From Acididesulfobacillus acetoxydans (GTDB taxonomy: Bacteria > Bacillota > Desulfitobacteriia > Desulfitobacteriales > Desulfitobacteriaceae), in NCBI RefSeq assembly GCF_900016645.1, contig NZ_CDGJ01000078.1: 64,000 nt of DNA, one strand, 5' to 3'. The notes under the pieces are model-generated. The model had not been told where the DNA came from. It saw nothing but the letters and a program-made list of their open reading frames with translations, and did no database searches. Numbering within the stretch: position 1 is the stretch's first letter; every line of letters begins with the position of its first letter. Both the position numbers and the translations under genes were made by a program. Positions 31,892-41,080 of the stretch are shown piece after piece.

Positions 31892-33778
31892 GTGAAAGCG
31901 GTAGGAATTACGGATACAACTTTGCGCGATGCGCACCAGAGCCTGTGGGCGACCAGGATGCGGACGGAAGACATGCTCCCGGTTTTGGGCGATTTGGATG
32001 AAGCGGGCTTTCACTCGCTGGAAGTCTGGGGCGGAGCGACTTTCGATGTCTGTCTGCGTTTTTTGGGGGAGGATCCCTGGGAACGGCTGCGGCTGATCAA
32101 GCGTTATGTGCGTAAGACCCCGTTGCAGATGCTCCTGCGGGGTCAATCTTTAGTGGGGTATCAGCATTATCCCGACGATATTGTGCGGGAATTCGTTACT
32201 CTCAGTGTCAAGAACGGGATTGACATTATTCGTATCTTTGACGCGCTCAATGATGTGCGCAATATGGACGTACCGATCGAGGCGGCCAAAGAGGCCGGGG
32301 CCCACGTGCAAGCCGCCATCGCCTATACCGTGAGCCCGGTGCACACGGTATCCCATTACCTTGAGACGGCAAGAGCCTTGGTGGCGCAGGGTGCGGATTC
32401 TTTGTGCATCAAAGACATGGCGGGACTTCTGACCCCGTATAAGGCCTATGAATTGGTGAGTTTGCTCAAGCGAGAACTCGGAGTGATGGTTCAGCTGCAC
32501 AGCCATTATATCGGCGGCATGGCCGTGGGAGCCTACTTGAAAGCGGCGGAGGCGGGGGTCGATGTGATCGATACGGCCAGCGTACCCCTGGCCTTCGGAG
32601 CCAGCCAGCCTCCCGTGGAGACGGTGGTCAGGGCTTTGCAGGACTCCGAGTACGCGACAGGGCTGGATTTGGCCTATCTGTTCAAGATTGCGGAGTACTT
32701 TGAACAGCTGCGCAAAAAGCGCGGTTTCGACCGGGGGCTCACCCGTATCAGCGACATGCGGGTTTTTGAGCACCAGGTCCCGGGCGGAATGATCTCCAAC
32801 CTCATTTCGCAGTTAGAGGAACAAAAGGCAATGGAGCGCATCCATGAGGTTTTGACGGAAATTCCGCGGGTGCGGGAGGAGTTAGGCTATCCCCCCCTTG
32901 TCACTCCGACCAGCCAAATCGTAGGTACACAGGCCGTATTAAACGTTTTGAGCGGGGAAAGATATAAGTTAGTGCCCGGTGAGGTCAAAGCCTATGTGCG
33001 CGGGCTTTACGGCCGTCCCCCGGCTCCGGTGGCCCGGGAAATTCAAAAGAAAATCATCGGTGACGAGAGCCCGATGACGGCACGACCGGCCGACAGTCTG
33101 GCGCCGGGACTGGAGAAGGCCAGGCGCGATCTGGGGGGGTTGGCCGGGTCACCCGAAGATGTCTTGAGCTACGCGCTCTTTCCCCAAGTGGCGCGCAAGT
33201 TCTTTGGAGAGCGATCCCAAAGGGGCAAAGCGGGGCTTCCTGAGACTCGGGTGCAAGGCGCGGCCGCGAAGGAGGATGCAAAGTTGAATTTGGTCGAGAT
33301 TAAAGAACTTATTCGTATACTGGACGAGACGGCGATTACAGAGTTGAACCTGGAAAGTGAAGGAGTCAGAATTTCCATTAAAAAAGGGGGCGCAGGCGCG
33401 GCGTCGGCTTCGGCTCCGCTCAGCCCGGCGGTATCGCAGGGATCGGGCCCGGCCGCGGAGATGGGGTCCGCGGGTGAACCGATGCCGGTCCTGGCCTCGG
33501 CGGCGGGTAAGTATGCGCAGGCGCAGGCCCGGCCGGAGAACTATACTTATGTGAAAGCACCTATGGTGGGCACCTTTTACAGGGCCCCGGCTCCGGATGC
33601 ACCCAGTTTTGTCGAGGTGGGCCAGAGGGTAAAAGCCGGGCAAGCCGTCTGTATTATTGAGGCTATGAAGTTGATGAACGAGATTGAGGCGGAGGTCGAG
33701 GGCAAAATCGTGCAAGTCCTGGCGGAGAACGGTCAGCCTGTCGAATTCGGTCAAGAGTTGTTTGCAATTGAAGAGTAA
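31892..33778 (+). CDS. Pyruvate/oxaloacetate carboxyltransferase fused to an AccB-like biotin carrier
   Basis: A 628-residue two-part protein. Residues 1-450 are a carboxyltransferase of the OadA/PycB/5S type, with GITDTTLRDAHQSLWATRMR holding the metal-binding Asp, and HSHYIGGMAVGAY. After a linker, KLNLVEIKELIRILDETAI and LESEGVRISIKKG match the N-terminus of acetyl-CoA carboxylase carrier AccB. An Ala/Pro linker then leads to the biotinyl domain with EAMKLMN, biotin on Lys593. With the biotin carboxylase next door it could form a two-subunit pyruvate carboxylase. Oxaloacetate decarboxylase is less likely, since no OadB/OadG pump is nearby. GTG 31892 follows GAGAGGAG by eight bases. Confidence 0.88.
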   Translation: MKAVGITDTTLRDAHQSLWATRMRTEDMLPVLGDLDEAGFHSLEVWGGATFDVCLRFLGEDPWERLRLIKRYVRKTPLQMLLRGQSLVGYQHYPDDIVREFVTLSVKNGIDIIRIFDALNDVRNMDVPIEAAKEAGAHVQAAIAYTVSPVHTVSHYLETARALVAQGADSLCIKDMAGLLTPYKAYELVSLLKRELGVMVQLHSHYIGGMAVGAYLKAAEAGVDVIDTASVPLAFGASQPPVETVVRALQDSEYATGLDLAYLFKIAEYFEQLRKKRGFDRGLTRISDMRVFEHQVPGGMISNLISQLEEQKAMERIHEVLTEIPRVREELGYPPLVTPTSQIVGTQAVLNVLSGERYKLVPGEVKAYVRGLYGRPPAPVAREIQKKIIGDESPMTARPADSLAPGLEKARRDLGGLAGSPEDVLSYALFPQVARKFFGERSQRGKAGLPETRVQGAAAKEDAKLNLVEIKELIRILDETAITELNLESEGVRISIKKGGAGAASASAPLSPAVSQGSGPAAEMGSAGEPMPVLASAAGKYAQAQARPENYTYVKAPMVGTFYRAPAPDAPSFVEVGQRVKAGQAVCIIEAMKLMNEIEAEVEGKIVQVLAENGQPVEFGQELFAIEE

Positions 33779-33790
33779 GGGGAGCGGGAT

Positions 33791-35137
33791 GTGTTCAAGA
33801 GAATCCTTATCGCTAACCGCGGCGAAATAGCCCTGAGAATTATCCGGGCCTGCCGCGAGCTGGACATTGAGACGGTGGCTGTTTTTTCCGAGGCCGATCG
33901 GGAGTCCCTGCATGTCAAAGCGGCCGACGAGGCGGTCTGTATCGGTCCCGCCGCCGCAGGCAAAAGCTATCTCCACATTCCCAACATTATTAGTGCGGCG
34001 GAGTTGACCGGGGTCGATGCCATCCATCCCGGCTACGGTTTTTTGGCCGAGAATGCCCGCTTCGCGGAGATCTGCGAGTCTTGCGGGATTACTTTCATAG
34101 GACCGGCGGCCGCGGCGATCGAGAATATGGGTGACAAAGCCAAAGCTCGCCAAAGCATGATAGCCGCCGGAGTTCCGGTTGTTCCGGGGTCTCCGGGGCC
34201 GGTGGATGATCTGGCCCAAGCGGAGGAGATCGCCGGGAAAATCGGCTATCCGGTGCTCATCAAAGCTTCGGCCGGGGGCGGGGGCAAAGGCATGCGCGTA
34301 GCCCAAAACGCCAGAGAACTGTCAAAGTCCATACTGGCCGCGCGGGCGGAGGCTGAGGCGGCTTTTGGCAACCCGGAGATCTACCTGGAGAAGTATGTGG
34401 AGGAGCCGCGACATATCGAGTTTCAGATCTTGGCGGATAAGTTCGGGGACGTCATACATTTGGGAGAAAGGGACTGCTCTTTGCAGAGGCGCAATCAAAA
34501 ATTGCTGGAAGAGTCTCCCTCCAGCGCCATAACCCCCGAGCTGCGCTTAGGCATGGGTCGGGTGGCGGTGGAAGCGGCTAAGGCCGCCAACTATGCCAAT
34601 GCCGGCACGATCGAGTTTTTGCTGGACAAACACAAGAACTTTTACTTTATCGAGATGAATACTCGCATTCAAGTGGAACATCCGGTGACCGAGTTCGTCA
34701 CCGGCCTGGACCTGGTCAAAGAGCAGATTCGCCTGGCGGCGGGAGAGCCGCTGGGGCTCTGTCAGGAAGACGTGCAGATGCGGGGCTGGGCGATGGAATG
34801 CCGGATCAATGCCGAAGATCCTGAGAAAAACTTTATGCCTTGTCCCGGGACGATAGAACTTTACCATGCTCCGGGAGGGCCGGGGGTCCGGGTCGACAGT
34901 GCGGCCTATCAGGGGTACAGCATACCGCCATATTATGATTCTATGATCGGAAAGCTGATTGTCTGGGGCTCCGACCGGGACGAGGCTGTACAGCGAATGA
35001 AAAGGGCGCTGGAAGAGTTTGTGATCGAAGGAGTAGCGACGACGATTCCTTTTCACCTCAAAGTCTTGGACAACGCTTTCTTCCGCAGGGGGGAAGTATA
35101 TACAAACTTCATCCAGCGCCGGATTCTTGGTGAGTGA
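33791..35137 (+). CDS. accC: Biotin carboxylase
   Basis: A 448-residue ATP-grasp enzyme that carboxylates biotin on the carrier protein. Signatures: FKRILIANRGEIALRIIRAC, the glycine-rich KASAGGGGKGMRV loop, the ERDCSLQRRNQKLLEE stretch, and EMNTRIQVEHPVTE with the catalytic Glu and Arg. GTG 33791 follows AAGGGGA; the overlapping ATG at 33789 is out of frame. It directly follows the carboxyltransferase-BCCP gene (12-base gap) and almost certainly works with it. Confidence 0.93.
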   Translation: MFKRILIANRGEIALRIIRACRELDIETVAVFSEADRESLHVKAADEAVCIGPAAAGKSYLHIPNIISAAELTGVDAIHPGYGFLAENARFAEICESCGITFIGPAAAAIENMGDKAKARQSMIAAGVPVVPGSPGPVDDLAQAEEIAGKIGYPVLIKASAGGGGKGMRVAQNARELSKSILAARAEAEAAFGNPEIYLEKYVEEPRHIEFQILADKFGDVIHLGERDCSLQRRNQKLLEESPSSAITPELRLGMGRVAVEAAKAANYANAGTIEFLLDKHKNFYFIEMNTRIQVEHPVTEFVTGLDLVKEQIRLAAGEPLGLCQEDVQMRGWAMECRINAEDPEKNFMPCPGTIELYHAPGGPGVRVDSAAYQGYSIPPYYDSMIGKLIVWGSDRDEAVQRMKRALEEFVIEGVATTIPFHLKVLDNAFFRRGEVYTNFIQRRILGE

Positions 35138-35347
35138 GTGAACCGGGTCAACCCGGAAACCGTCAGGGCTTCCGAGGCCTCATGTGGCGGAATCTCCGGG
35201 CGAGTTCTCTAATTTGTTTTCATGGCTGTAAGCGGGGTTTTTTGCTCGTGGGCGGACATTGTCGGAGAAAGCCTTACTTCGTGATGGACGGTGCGGGCGG
35301 TAAAAAGAACTTGCGCTGAGGAAGGGGGACAGGCCTAAGGCGGCCCT

Positions 35348-35376
35348 TTGCCAGCGAAATGGAAATCTGCTATAAT
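35348..35376 (+). promoter_or_regulatory. Sigma-A promoter of the Asp23 gene
   Basis: TTGCCA (35348-35353), a 17-base spacer, and a perfect TATAAT (35371-35376), 60 bases before the start codon. The preceding 210 bases after accC show nothing else. Confidence 0.75.
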
Positions 35377-35435
35377 GACAGGGAATCTGAAGAGTGTTGA
35401 AGAGTGTGGCTGAATACGGTTGGAGAGGTGACGAC

Positions 35436-35831
35436 ATGGAGAAACCCGAGATGGCGAACTCCCTTGGTGCCATTCGAATTGCCGATGAGGTTGTGGAAAT
35501 CATTGCCGGAATGGCCGCTTCGGAAGTTGAGGGAGTGGCCGGAATGAGCGGAGGCTTAGTGGGCGACCTGGCGCATATGCTGGCCCGCAACAAGAATTTG
35601 GCCAAAGGGGTCAAAGTGGAGGTCGGCCAGGAAGAGGCGGCGGTTGACCTTTACATCATCGTTGAATATGGGGTGAGAATCCCGGATGTGGCGGTGCGCG
35701 TCCAGGAAGCCGTGAAGGATGCCATTGAGAGCATGACCGGCTTGACGGTCGTTGAGACGAATGTGCACATCCAGGGTGTCAATTTCCATGCCGCGCCGGA
35801 GGTAAAGGAAGAAGAGATACGGGTCAAGTGA
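35436..35831 (+). CDS. Asp23/Gls24 family envelope stress protein
   Basis: A 131-residue protein with the Asp23 fold: GAIRIADEVVEIIAGMAASE, then GVAGMSG and VDLYIIVEYGVRIPDVA, and a TGLTVVETNVHIQGVNF ending. Members coat the inner face of the membrane through the anchor AmaP, encoded shortly downstream. ATG 35436 follows GAGAGGTGA. A dispersed hairpin element is inserted between this gene and amaP. Confidence 0.9.
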   Translation: MEKPEMANSLGAIRIADEVVEIIAGMAASEVEGVAGMSGGLVGDLAHMLARNKNLAKGVKVEVGQEEAAVDLYIIVEYGVRIPDVAVRVQEAVKDAIESMTGLTVVETNVHIQGVNFHAAPEVKEEEIRVK

Positions 35832-35878
35832 TTCCGATTCCGCTCGGCAGCGCAAAAGGGAAGCCGCTGATCCCAAAA

Positions 35879-36005
35879 GGATACTTCGCGGCGAAGGCGT
35901 CCTTGTCCGCTGGATAAGGACGGCCAAAGGCTGAGTCTAATCCCAGCGAAGCAGAGTCCAGGGAACGACCCCACTTGTCGAGGCGGTAGTCTCACGATTG
36001 GATAA
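35879..36005 (+). repeat. Dispersed structured element, copy b (guide-RNA-like)
   Basis: About 127 bases share order and sequence with 49782-49910: GGATACTT, GGCGAAGGCG, a variable stem, GGCTGAGTC, then AGCGAAGCAGAGTCCAGGGA, a hairpin built on CCCCACTTG, and the tail AGTCTCACGATTGGAT. There is no transposase frame. It occupies most of the 299-base gap between Asp23 and amaP. Confidence 0.7.
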
Positions 36006-36130
36006 ATTCCCGGTTCGACCCAACCGAACATAAGGCAAGCGAACGGTGAGCGCCGGGGAAGGGAACTCCCGGAAAAAGAAGATCGGCCCCCTTGGCAAGC
36101 CAGGGGGGCTTCTGAAGGAGGTGGCGGAGA

Positions 36131-36643
36131 TTGGCGGCCCTGGCTTTGGGACTGATCGTCATCCTGGCCGGTCTGGTAGTTTTGGCCGTAGGCAGCGGGT
36201 GGTTTCTGCCCTATTTTTGGATGGGTCAGCTGATTGGGTATATGAGAGAAAATGCCTGGGAGAGTATGGCCGCGGGGGTACTCCTGGTCTTGGTGGGTTT
36301 GCTTTTTTTCCTGCGGCCGCGTGAAAGCTCCCCGTCTTTTGCGTTGCCTTCCCGTCTGGGTGAAGTGCGGATTACGGAAGAGGCCTTGCGGGAGATCATT
36401 GCCCGCGCCGCGCAGGGCATTTCCGGAGTTCAACAGGTAGAATCCGCTCTCAGGCAGCGGCCGGAGGGATTGGAAGTCAGGGTGTCCGGACAGCTGCAGC
36501 CGGGTGTCGCCGTGGCTCAGGTTTCCGAGGAGTTGCAGAATGCGGTCAGAAGCGATGTGGAACAGTATACCGGGATTAAGGTAACCGAGGTGAAAGTGCT
36601 GGTGAGGGGTATGTTTTCCGCCCGCCCGGCACGGGTGCGATGA
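36131..36643 (+). CDS. amaP: Alkaline shock response membrane anchor protein AmaP
   Basis: A 170-residue protein with two N-terminal membrane segments (GLIVILAGLVVLAVGSGW and MAAGVLLVLVGLLFFLR) and a soluble Asp23-like tail (LGEVRITEEALREIIARAAQ). It anchors Asp23-type proteins to the membrane. TTG 36131 lies nine bases after AAGGAGG. Its stop overlaps the start of the next gene (ATGA). Confidence 0.87.
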   Translation: MAALALGLIVILAGLVVLAVGSGWFLPYFWMGQLIGYMRENAWESMAAGVLLVLVGLLFFLRPRESSPSFALPSRLGEVRITEEALREIIARAAQGISGVQQVESALRQRPEGLEVRVSGQLQPGVAVAQVSEELQNAVRSDVEQYTGIKVTEVKVLVRGMFSARPARVR

Positions 36644-36882
36644 GTTTCAAGGAGCAGTTCGCGCAGGCTGTGGCCCGCTTTTTTTCCTGGTCCTGGAACG
36701 AACACCCGGGAAAGCTGGTCGGAACCTCCGGCGGCTTTGTTTTCGGACTCTTATTGGTTATTTTGGGTTTTTGGCGGGCCGTGGTCCTATTCCTATTCAT
36801 TGCGGCGGGTTTTTTACTGGGAAAACGTTATGACGAACACAGGGATCTGAGCGCTTGGTTGAACCGGTTTTTTCAAAAATAA
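36640..36882 (+). CDS. DUF2273 family small membrane protein
   Basis: An 80-residue protein: a short amphipathic N-terminus, HPGKLVGTSGGFVFGLLLVI leading into two membrane segments, and a charged KRYDEHRDL tail. DUF2273 proteins always accompany Asp23 and AmaP. It starts four bases inside the amaP gene, so translation is coupled. Confidence 0.87.
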   Translation: MSFKEQFAQAVARFFSWSWNEHPGKLVGTSGGFVFGLLLVILGFWRAVVLFLFIAAGFLLGKRYDEHRDLSAWLNRFFQK

Positions 36883-36954
36883 TCTTCGAAGGGCCGCGGC
36901 CCGGCGAAAGGAGGACGGCGATTTCCTCTCGGAACGAAGGGTCGCCGACAGAAT

Positions 36955-37362
36955 ATGAGTCGCAGACGAGGGCGCGAGACGGCGCTTCAAGTATTGTTCC
37001 AACTTGACATGACTGGGGAGGGGGCGGATCCCGGGCCGGTGCTTGAGCGCTGGGGGGAAGAATTCACTGTGCCGGCGGAGGCGCTTTCTTTCGCTCGGGA
37101 ACTGGTTCAGGGAACTTTGGCGCACCGGACGGAGATCGACGAAAAACTGGCGCGGATTGCGGCGGGTTGGCATCTGGAGCGTATGGCCAACGTCGACCGC
37201 AATGTTTTACGCCTGGCGGCTTTTGAGATCCTGTTCCGCCCCGATATTCCGCGGCCGGTGAGCCTCAACGAGGGGATTGAACTGGCCAAACTCTTTGGCG
37301 GGGACGATTCCGCCAAATTTGTCAACGGTGTTTTGGACAAGTTGGTCGAAGATCGGAAGTAA
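36955..37362 (+). CDS. nusB: Transcription antitermination factor NusB
   Basis: A 135-residue helical RNA-binding protein that joins NusE in rRNA antitermination. It starts with the arginine-rich MSRRRGRETALQVLFQLDM and ends with the NusB signature LNEGIELAKLFGGDDSAKFVNGVLDKL. ATG 36955 gives the canonical N-terminus although its ribosome site is weak. Three bases separate it from the next frame. Confidence 0.95.
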   Translation: MSRRRGRETALQVLFQLDMTGEGADPGPVLERWGEEFTVPAEALSFARELVQGTLAHRTEIDEKLARIAAGWHLERMANVDRNVLRLAAFEILFRPDIPRPVSLNEGIELAKLFGGDDSAKFVNGVLDKLVEDRK

Positions 37363-37364
37363 AA

Positions 37365-38309
37365 ATGTATTACTTAGGCATAGACACATCGGCTTACACG
37401 ACCTCTTTAGCCATCGTCGGCGCCAATAGGCTCGTTTGGGAAGAAAGGCTCGTTTTGAAGGTCCCCCAGGGGGAGACGGGTTTGGCTCAATCCGCGGCCT
37501 TTTTTCAGCATGTGCAGAATCTTCCCCTGCTCGTGCAAAAGGTTCCGTCCTCTTACTAGGCGGGATTGGCCGGTATCGGGGTGAGCAGTGCTCCCCGCCG
37601 GATCCGGGGTTCTTATATGCCGGTTTTCACCGCCGGGTTGGCCCTTGCCCGCTCCTTGGCGGCGGCCCGTCAAAACGGACTTTGGCTGACCAGCCATCAG
37701 GAAGGGCATCTGGCAGCCGGTTTGGTCTCCGCCGGGGGCCCCGAGACGGCACGTTTTTTGCTTCTGCATCTTTCCGGCGGCACGACGGAACTCATCGAAG
37801 TCCGGCGCGGGCAGGCGGGCAGGTTCGACTTGGATCTTCTGGGCGGGACTACCGATCTGCACGCCGGACAGTTTGTCGATCGGGTGGGTGTGCGCTTGGG
37901 CCTGGAATTTCCGGCCGGCAAGCGTTTGGAGGAATTGGCTGAGGGAGCTTCCCCGGGCGCGGAGTCTTTGCTTCCTTCGTCGGTACAGGGGTTAAAAGTG
38001 AGCTTTTCCGGGGTGGAAAGCGCGGCCCGGCGTTTAGCCGACCGGGGAGTGTCCCGTCCCGACGTGGCGCGCGCCGTGGAAGGATGCTTGGCCCGGACCG
38101 TGGGCAAGCTTATCCGGGCGGGCTGTGCCCAAACAGGCCTGACGGAGGTTTTGTTAGTGGGCGGAGTGGCCGCCAACAAGTTTATCCGCCGTGAGTTGAG
38201 CCGACGTCTGCCCCAGACTGTCAGGCTTTATTGGGCCGAACCGGCTTGGAGCCGGGATAACGCCATCGGAGTGGCCTTCTTGGCCGAGCAGGCGCTGTCT
38301 CCGACCTAG
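37365..38309 (+). pseudogene. M22 glycoprotease (TsaD-like) homologue interrupted by an amber codon
   Basis: One continuous reading frame encodes a 314-residue ASKHA-fold protein of the Kae1/TsaD type. MYYLGIDTSAYTTSLAIVGA begins the first part, which ends VPSSY at TAG 37557-37559. The same frame resumes with AGLAGIGVSSAPR, the SYMPVF and SHQEGHLAAG metal-site motif, HLSGGTTEL and LLVGGVAANKFIRREL. No base is inserted or lost, so a single nonsense change (or readthrough) separates the parts. It is a paralogue of tRNA t6A synthase TsaD, of unknown role, usually next to nusB in these bacteria. TAG is used as an ordinary stop by other genes here. Confidence 0.85.
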
Positions 38310-38543
38310 CCGGTTGCCTGGGTGTCTTCCTCATGGCCGGCACCGCCGGTCGGGCGCGTTTGGCATCGGTGCGTACTCGGACTGACGTGACTGGGGCGGC
38401 CAAACGTTAGGTCAGCTGCGTTCACGCTGCTCTTGTGGTCAAACGGTTCGTATTTTGCCCAATGCTCTGATTTGTGAGAAGGATTTTGTCCAACGGGTGA
38501 CGAATAGTAATATGTTTGAGTTTTTTCAGGAGGAGGAGTGCAC

Positions 38544-39383
38544 TTGTACCAGGTAGTGAAAAGAAGGCAACTGGCTCCCGCCATTGTCCTTTTCGAGGTG
38601 GAAGCCCCGAGAGTTGCCGCCAAAGTCAAACCGGGTCAGTTTGTTATCGTTCGGATGGATGAAAAGTCAGAACGCATCCCTCTGACGGTTATGGATTTTA
38701 ACCGGGAGCGGGGCACCATAACCATCGTGGTTCAAGACGTGGGTTATTCTTCTTGCATGATTAACAATTTACAGGAAGGAAGTTCTTTCTTGGATTTTGT
38801 GGGTCCTTTGGGTGTTCCGTCCGATATTGAGAATTACGGTACTGTGGTCTGCATGGGAGGCGGACTGGGAATCGCCCCCATCTACCCCATAGCGCGCGCT
38901 TTGCGAGAGGCCGGCAACCATGTCATTTCCATTCTGGGCGCCCGCACTGCCGATTTGTTGATCCTGAGAGAAGAGATGGCAGCCGTGAGCGATGAAGTGG
39001 TGATCGTGACGGATGACGGCAGCTTGGGAACTAAAGGATATCACAGTACCGGGCTCGATCAGATCTTGGCCCAAGGACATAAAGTGGAGGTCATCTGGGC
39101 TATCGGACCGATGGTGATGATGAGGGCCGTGGCCAGGTATACGAAGACCTTGGGAATTAAGACGATCGTCAGCATGAATCCGATTATGGTCGACGGCACG
39201 GGGATGTGCGGGGCTTGCCGGGTCAAGGTGGGCGAGGAGACCAAGTTTGCTTGCGTGGACGGGCCGGAGTTTGACGGGCATTTGGTCGACTTTGAGCTGG
39301 CCATGCAGCGCTTGGCTTTTTATAAGGATGAAGAGAACAGAGCCAAAGCACACGGTGCCTGCGGCCAAGAAGGAGGGCATTGA
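38544..39383 (+). CDS. nfnA: NfnA-type FAD/NAD-binding electron transfer subunit
   Basis: A 279-residue ferredoxin-NADP reductase-like flavoprotein. It has the FAD site motif ERIPLTVMDF, the nucleotide site MGGGLGIAPIYPIARAL, and a C-terminal [2Fe-2S] cluster signature DGTGMCGACRVK...FACVDGPEF. Together with the next gene it matches the small subunit of NADH-dependent reduced ferredoxin:NADP oxidoreductase (also annotated as sulfide dehydrogenase or GltA partner). TTG 38544 is placed well behind AGGAGGAGG; the GTG at 38538 overlaps that site. Confidence 0.85.
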   Translation: MYQVVKRRQLAPAIVLFEVEAPRVAAKVKPGQFVIVRMDEKSERIPLTVMDFNRERGTITIVVQDVGYSSCMINNLQEGSSFLDFVGPLGVPSDIENYGTVVCMGGGLGIAPIYPIARALREAGNHVISILGARTADLLILREEMAAVSDEVVIVTDDGSLGTKGYHSTGLDQILAQGHKVEVIWAIGPMVMMRAVARYTKTLGIKTIVSMNPIMVDGTGMCGACRVKVGEETKFACVDGPEFDGHLVDFELAMQRLAFYKDEENRAKAHGACGQEGGH

Positions 39384-39386
39384 GTT

Positions 39387-40790
39387 ATGGCTTTAAAGAT
39401 TCCGCGTCACGAAATGCCGTGTCAGGAGCCGGCGGTAAGGGCCCATAACTTTGACGAAGTAGCCTTGGGCTATACGGAAGAGATGGCGGTAGAAGAAGCG
39501 AAACGCTGTCTGCAGTGCAAAAAACCGACCTGCCGTTCCGGCTGTCCGGTGGAGGTTTTGATTCCGGATTTTATTAAGCAAGTGGCCGAAGGGGATTTTC
39601 TGGCCGCTGCGGTGACGCTGAAAGAGAAGAATTCCCTGCCCGCGATCTGCGGGCGCGTTTGTCCGCAGGAAACCCAGTGTGAAAGCCGGTGCATCTTGGG
39701 CAAGAAAGGCGAACCGGTGGCCATCGGCCGGCTGGAGCGCTTTGTGGCCGACTATGAAATTAAGTTCGGGGAAAGCCATGGGGAAAAACCGGCCCCGACC
39801 GGCAAAAAAGTGGCCATCATCGGCGGCGGTCCGTCGGGTCTGGCTTGTGCCGGGGATCTGGCCAAGTCCGGACATGGGGTTACTGTATTTGAAGCCCTCC
39901 ATGTGGCGGGCGGCGTGCTCATGTACGGTATCCCCCAATTCCGTCTGCCCAAAGAGATCGTTCAGACGGAAATCAATAACCTGAAAGAAATGGGCGTGGA
40001 GATCCGGACCAACGAGGTCGTCGGCAAGATCACCTCGGTCGACGAACTGATGGCGAGCGGCGGCTATGACGCCGTTTTCATTGGTACCGGCGCCGGGCTG
40101 CCCTATTTTATGGGAATTCCCGGGGAAAACCTGCTCGGGGTTTACTCCGCCAACGAATTTCTCACCCGAACCAACCTGATGAAAGGGTATAAATTCCCCG
40201 AATATGCCACGCCCATCAAGGTGGGCAAGAAAGTGGCGGTTCTGGGAGCCGGGAACGTCGCGATGGACGGCGCGCGCACAGCCCTGCGCCTGGGCGCGGA
40301 AGAGGTGTCCATCGTTTACCGCCGCTCCCGGGAGGAGATGCCGGCCCGGGCGGAAGAAGCGCATCATGCGGAAGAAGAGGGGATCAATTTCCGCCTCCTG
40401 ACTAACCCGGTGGCTTTGCACGGCGATGAAAAGGGCTGGGTGAAGAGCATGACTTGCCTGCGCTACGAATTGGGTGAACCGGATGCTTCCGGAAGACGCT
40501 CTCCCGTGCCCATCCCCGGTTCGGAATTTGAACTGGAAGTGGACACGGTAGTGGTAGCCATCGGTCAGGGGCCGAATCCTTTGGTGACCAAGTCCACGCC
40601 CGGCTTGGAATTGAACAGGCGCGGCAATATTGTGGCAGATCCGGAAACCCTCGCCACCTCGAAGGCGGGAGTCTTTGCCGGCGGAGATATCGTCACCGGT
40701 GCGGCGACGGTCATTTTGGCCATGGGCGCCGGCAAAAAGGCAGCGGCCTCAATTAATGCCTATCTGAACGGGGAGAACCGGTCTCACTGA
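39387..40790 (+). CDS. nfnB: NfnB / NADPH-dependent glutamate synthase-like large subunit
   Basis: A 467-residue iron-sulfur flavoprotein. Two cysteine clusters (RCLQCKKPTCRSGCP and ICGRVCPQETQCESRC) bind [4Fe-4S] centres. GGGPSGLACAGDLA binds FAD, GAGNVAMDGARTALRLGA binds NADPH, and a C-terminal FAGGDIVTGAATVILAMGAG closes the FAD site. With NfnA it probably bifurcates electrons between NADH, ferredoxin and NADPH. ATG 39387 is nine bases after GAAGGAGGG, four bases behind nfnA. Confidence 0.87.
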   Translation: MALKIPRHEMPCQEPAVRAHNFDEVALGYTEEMAVEEAKRCLQCKKPTCRSGCPVEVLIPDFIKQVAEGDFLAAAVTLKEKNSLPAICGRVCPQETQCESRCILGKKGEPVAIGRLERFVADYEIKFGESHGEKPAPTGKKVAIIGGGPSGLACAGDLAKSGHGVTVFEALHVAGGVLMYGIPQFRLPKEIVQTEINNLKEMGVEIRTNEVVGKITSVDELMASGGYDAVFIGTGAGLPYFMGIPGENLLGVYSANEFLTRTNLMKGYKFPEYATPIKVGKKVAVLGAGNVAMDGARTALRLGAEEVSIVYRRSREEMPARAEEAHHAEEEGINFRLLTNPVALHGDEKGWVKSMTCLRYELGEPDASGRRSPVPIPGSEFELEVDTVVVAIGQGPNPLVTKSTPGLELNRRGNIVADPETLATSKAGVFAGGDIVTGAATVILAMGAGKKAAASINAYLNGENRSH

Positions 40791-41080
40791 AGGGATCCGG
40801 GGGCCCGCTTTTCCGTCGCGGACGTCGGGCCGGGGGCTGCGAGCGGGGGCACGGAGCGCGAGGCGCCGGACCTGAAACCCGAGATCTGAGAGTATGTTTG
40901 GTGAACGGGCTCATTCTCTGTCGGCGCCGCCTGTGCGGGATGGGGGTCCTCCGGGCGGCACGCGGCAGAGGAGTGTGAATGCGGCCGGAGCCGCTCCGAA
41001 ACGTGCGCACCTGCCGCGAGTGTTTCGGAAGGTGCGAATACTCCGGGGTTGGTCCGGAAAGATAGAAAGGGGAGTGCGGC

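Noticed and set aside
33149..34306. 385-codon minus-strand ORF opposite the carboxylase genes
   Set aside because: Shadow of two well-identified plus-strand genes; Arg/His-rich translation without motifs.
37557..37559. Pyrrolysine insertion at TAG
   Set aside because: TAG ends other genes here (for example at 1366 and 3196), the protein family does not use pyrrolysine, and no pyl gene is in the window. Readthrough stays only a possibility.
39393..40421. 342-codon minus-strand ORF opposite nfnB
   Set aside because: Shadow frame; all conserved iron-sulfur and FAD motifs are on the plus strand.
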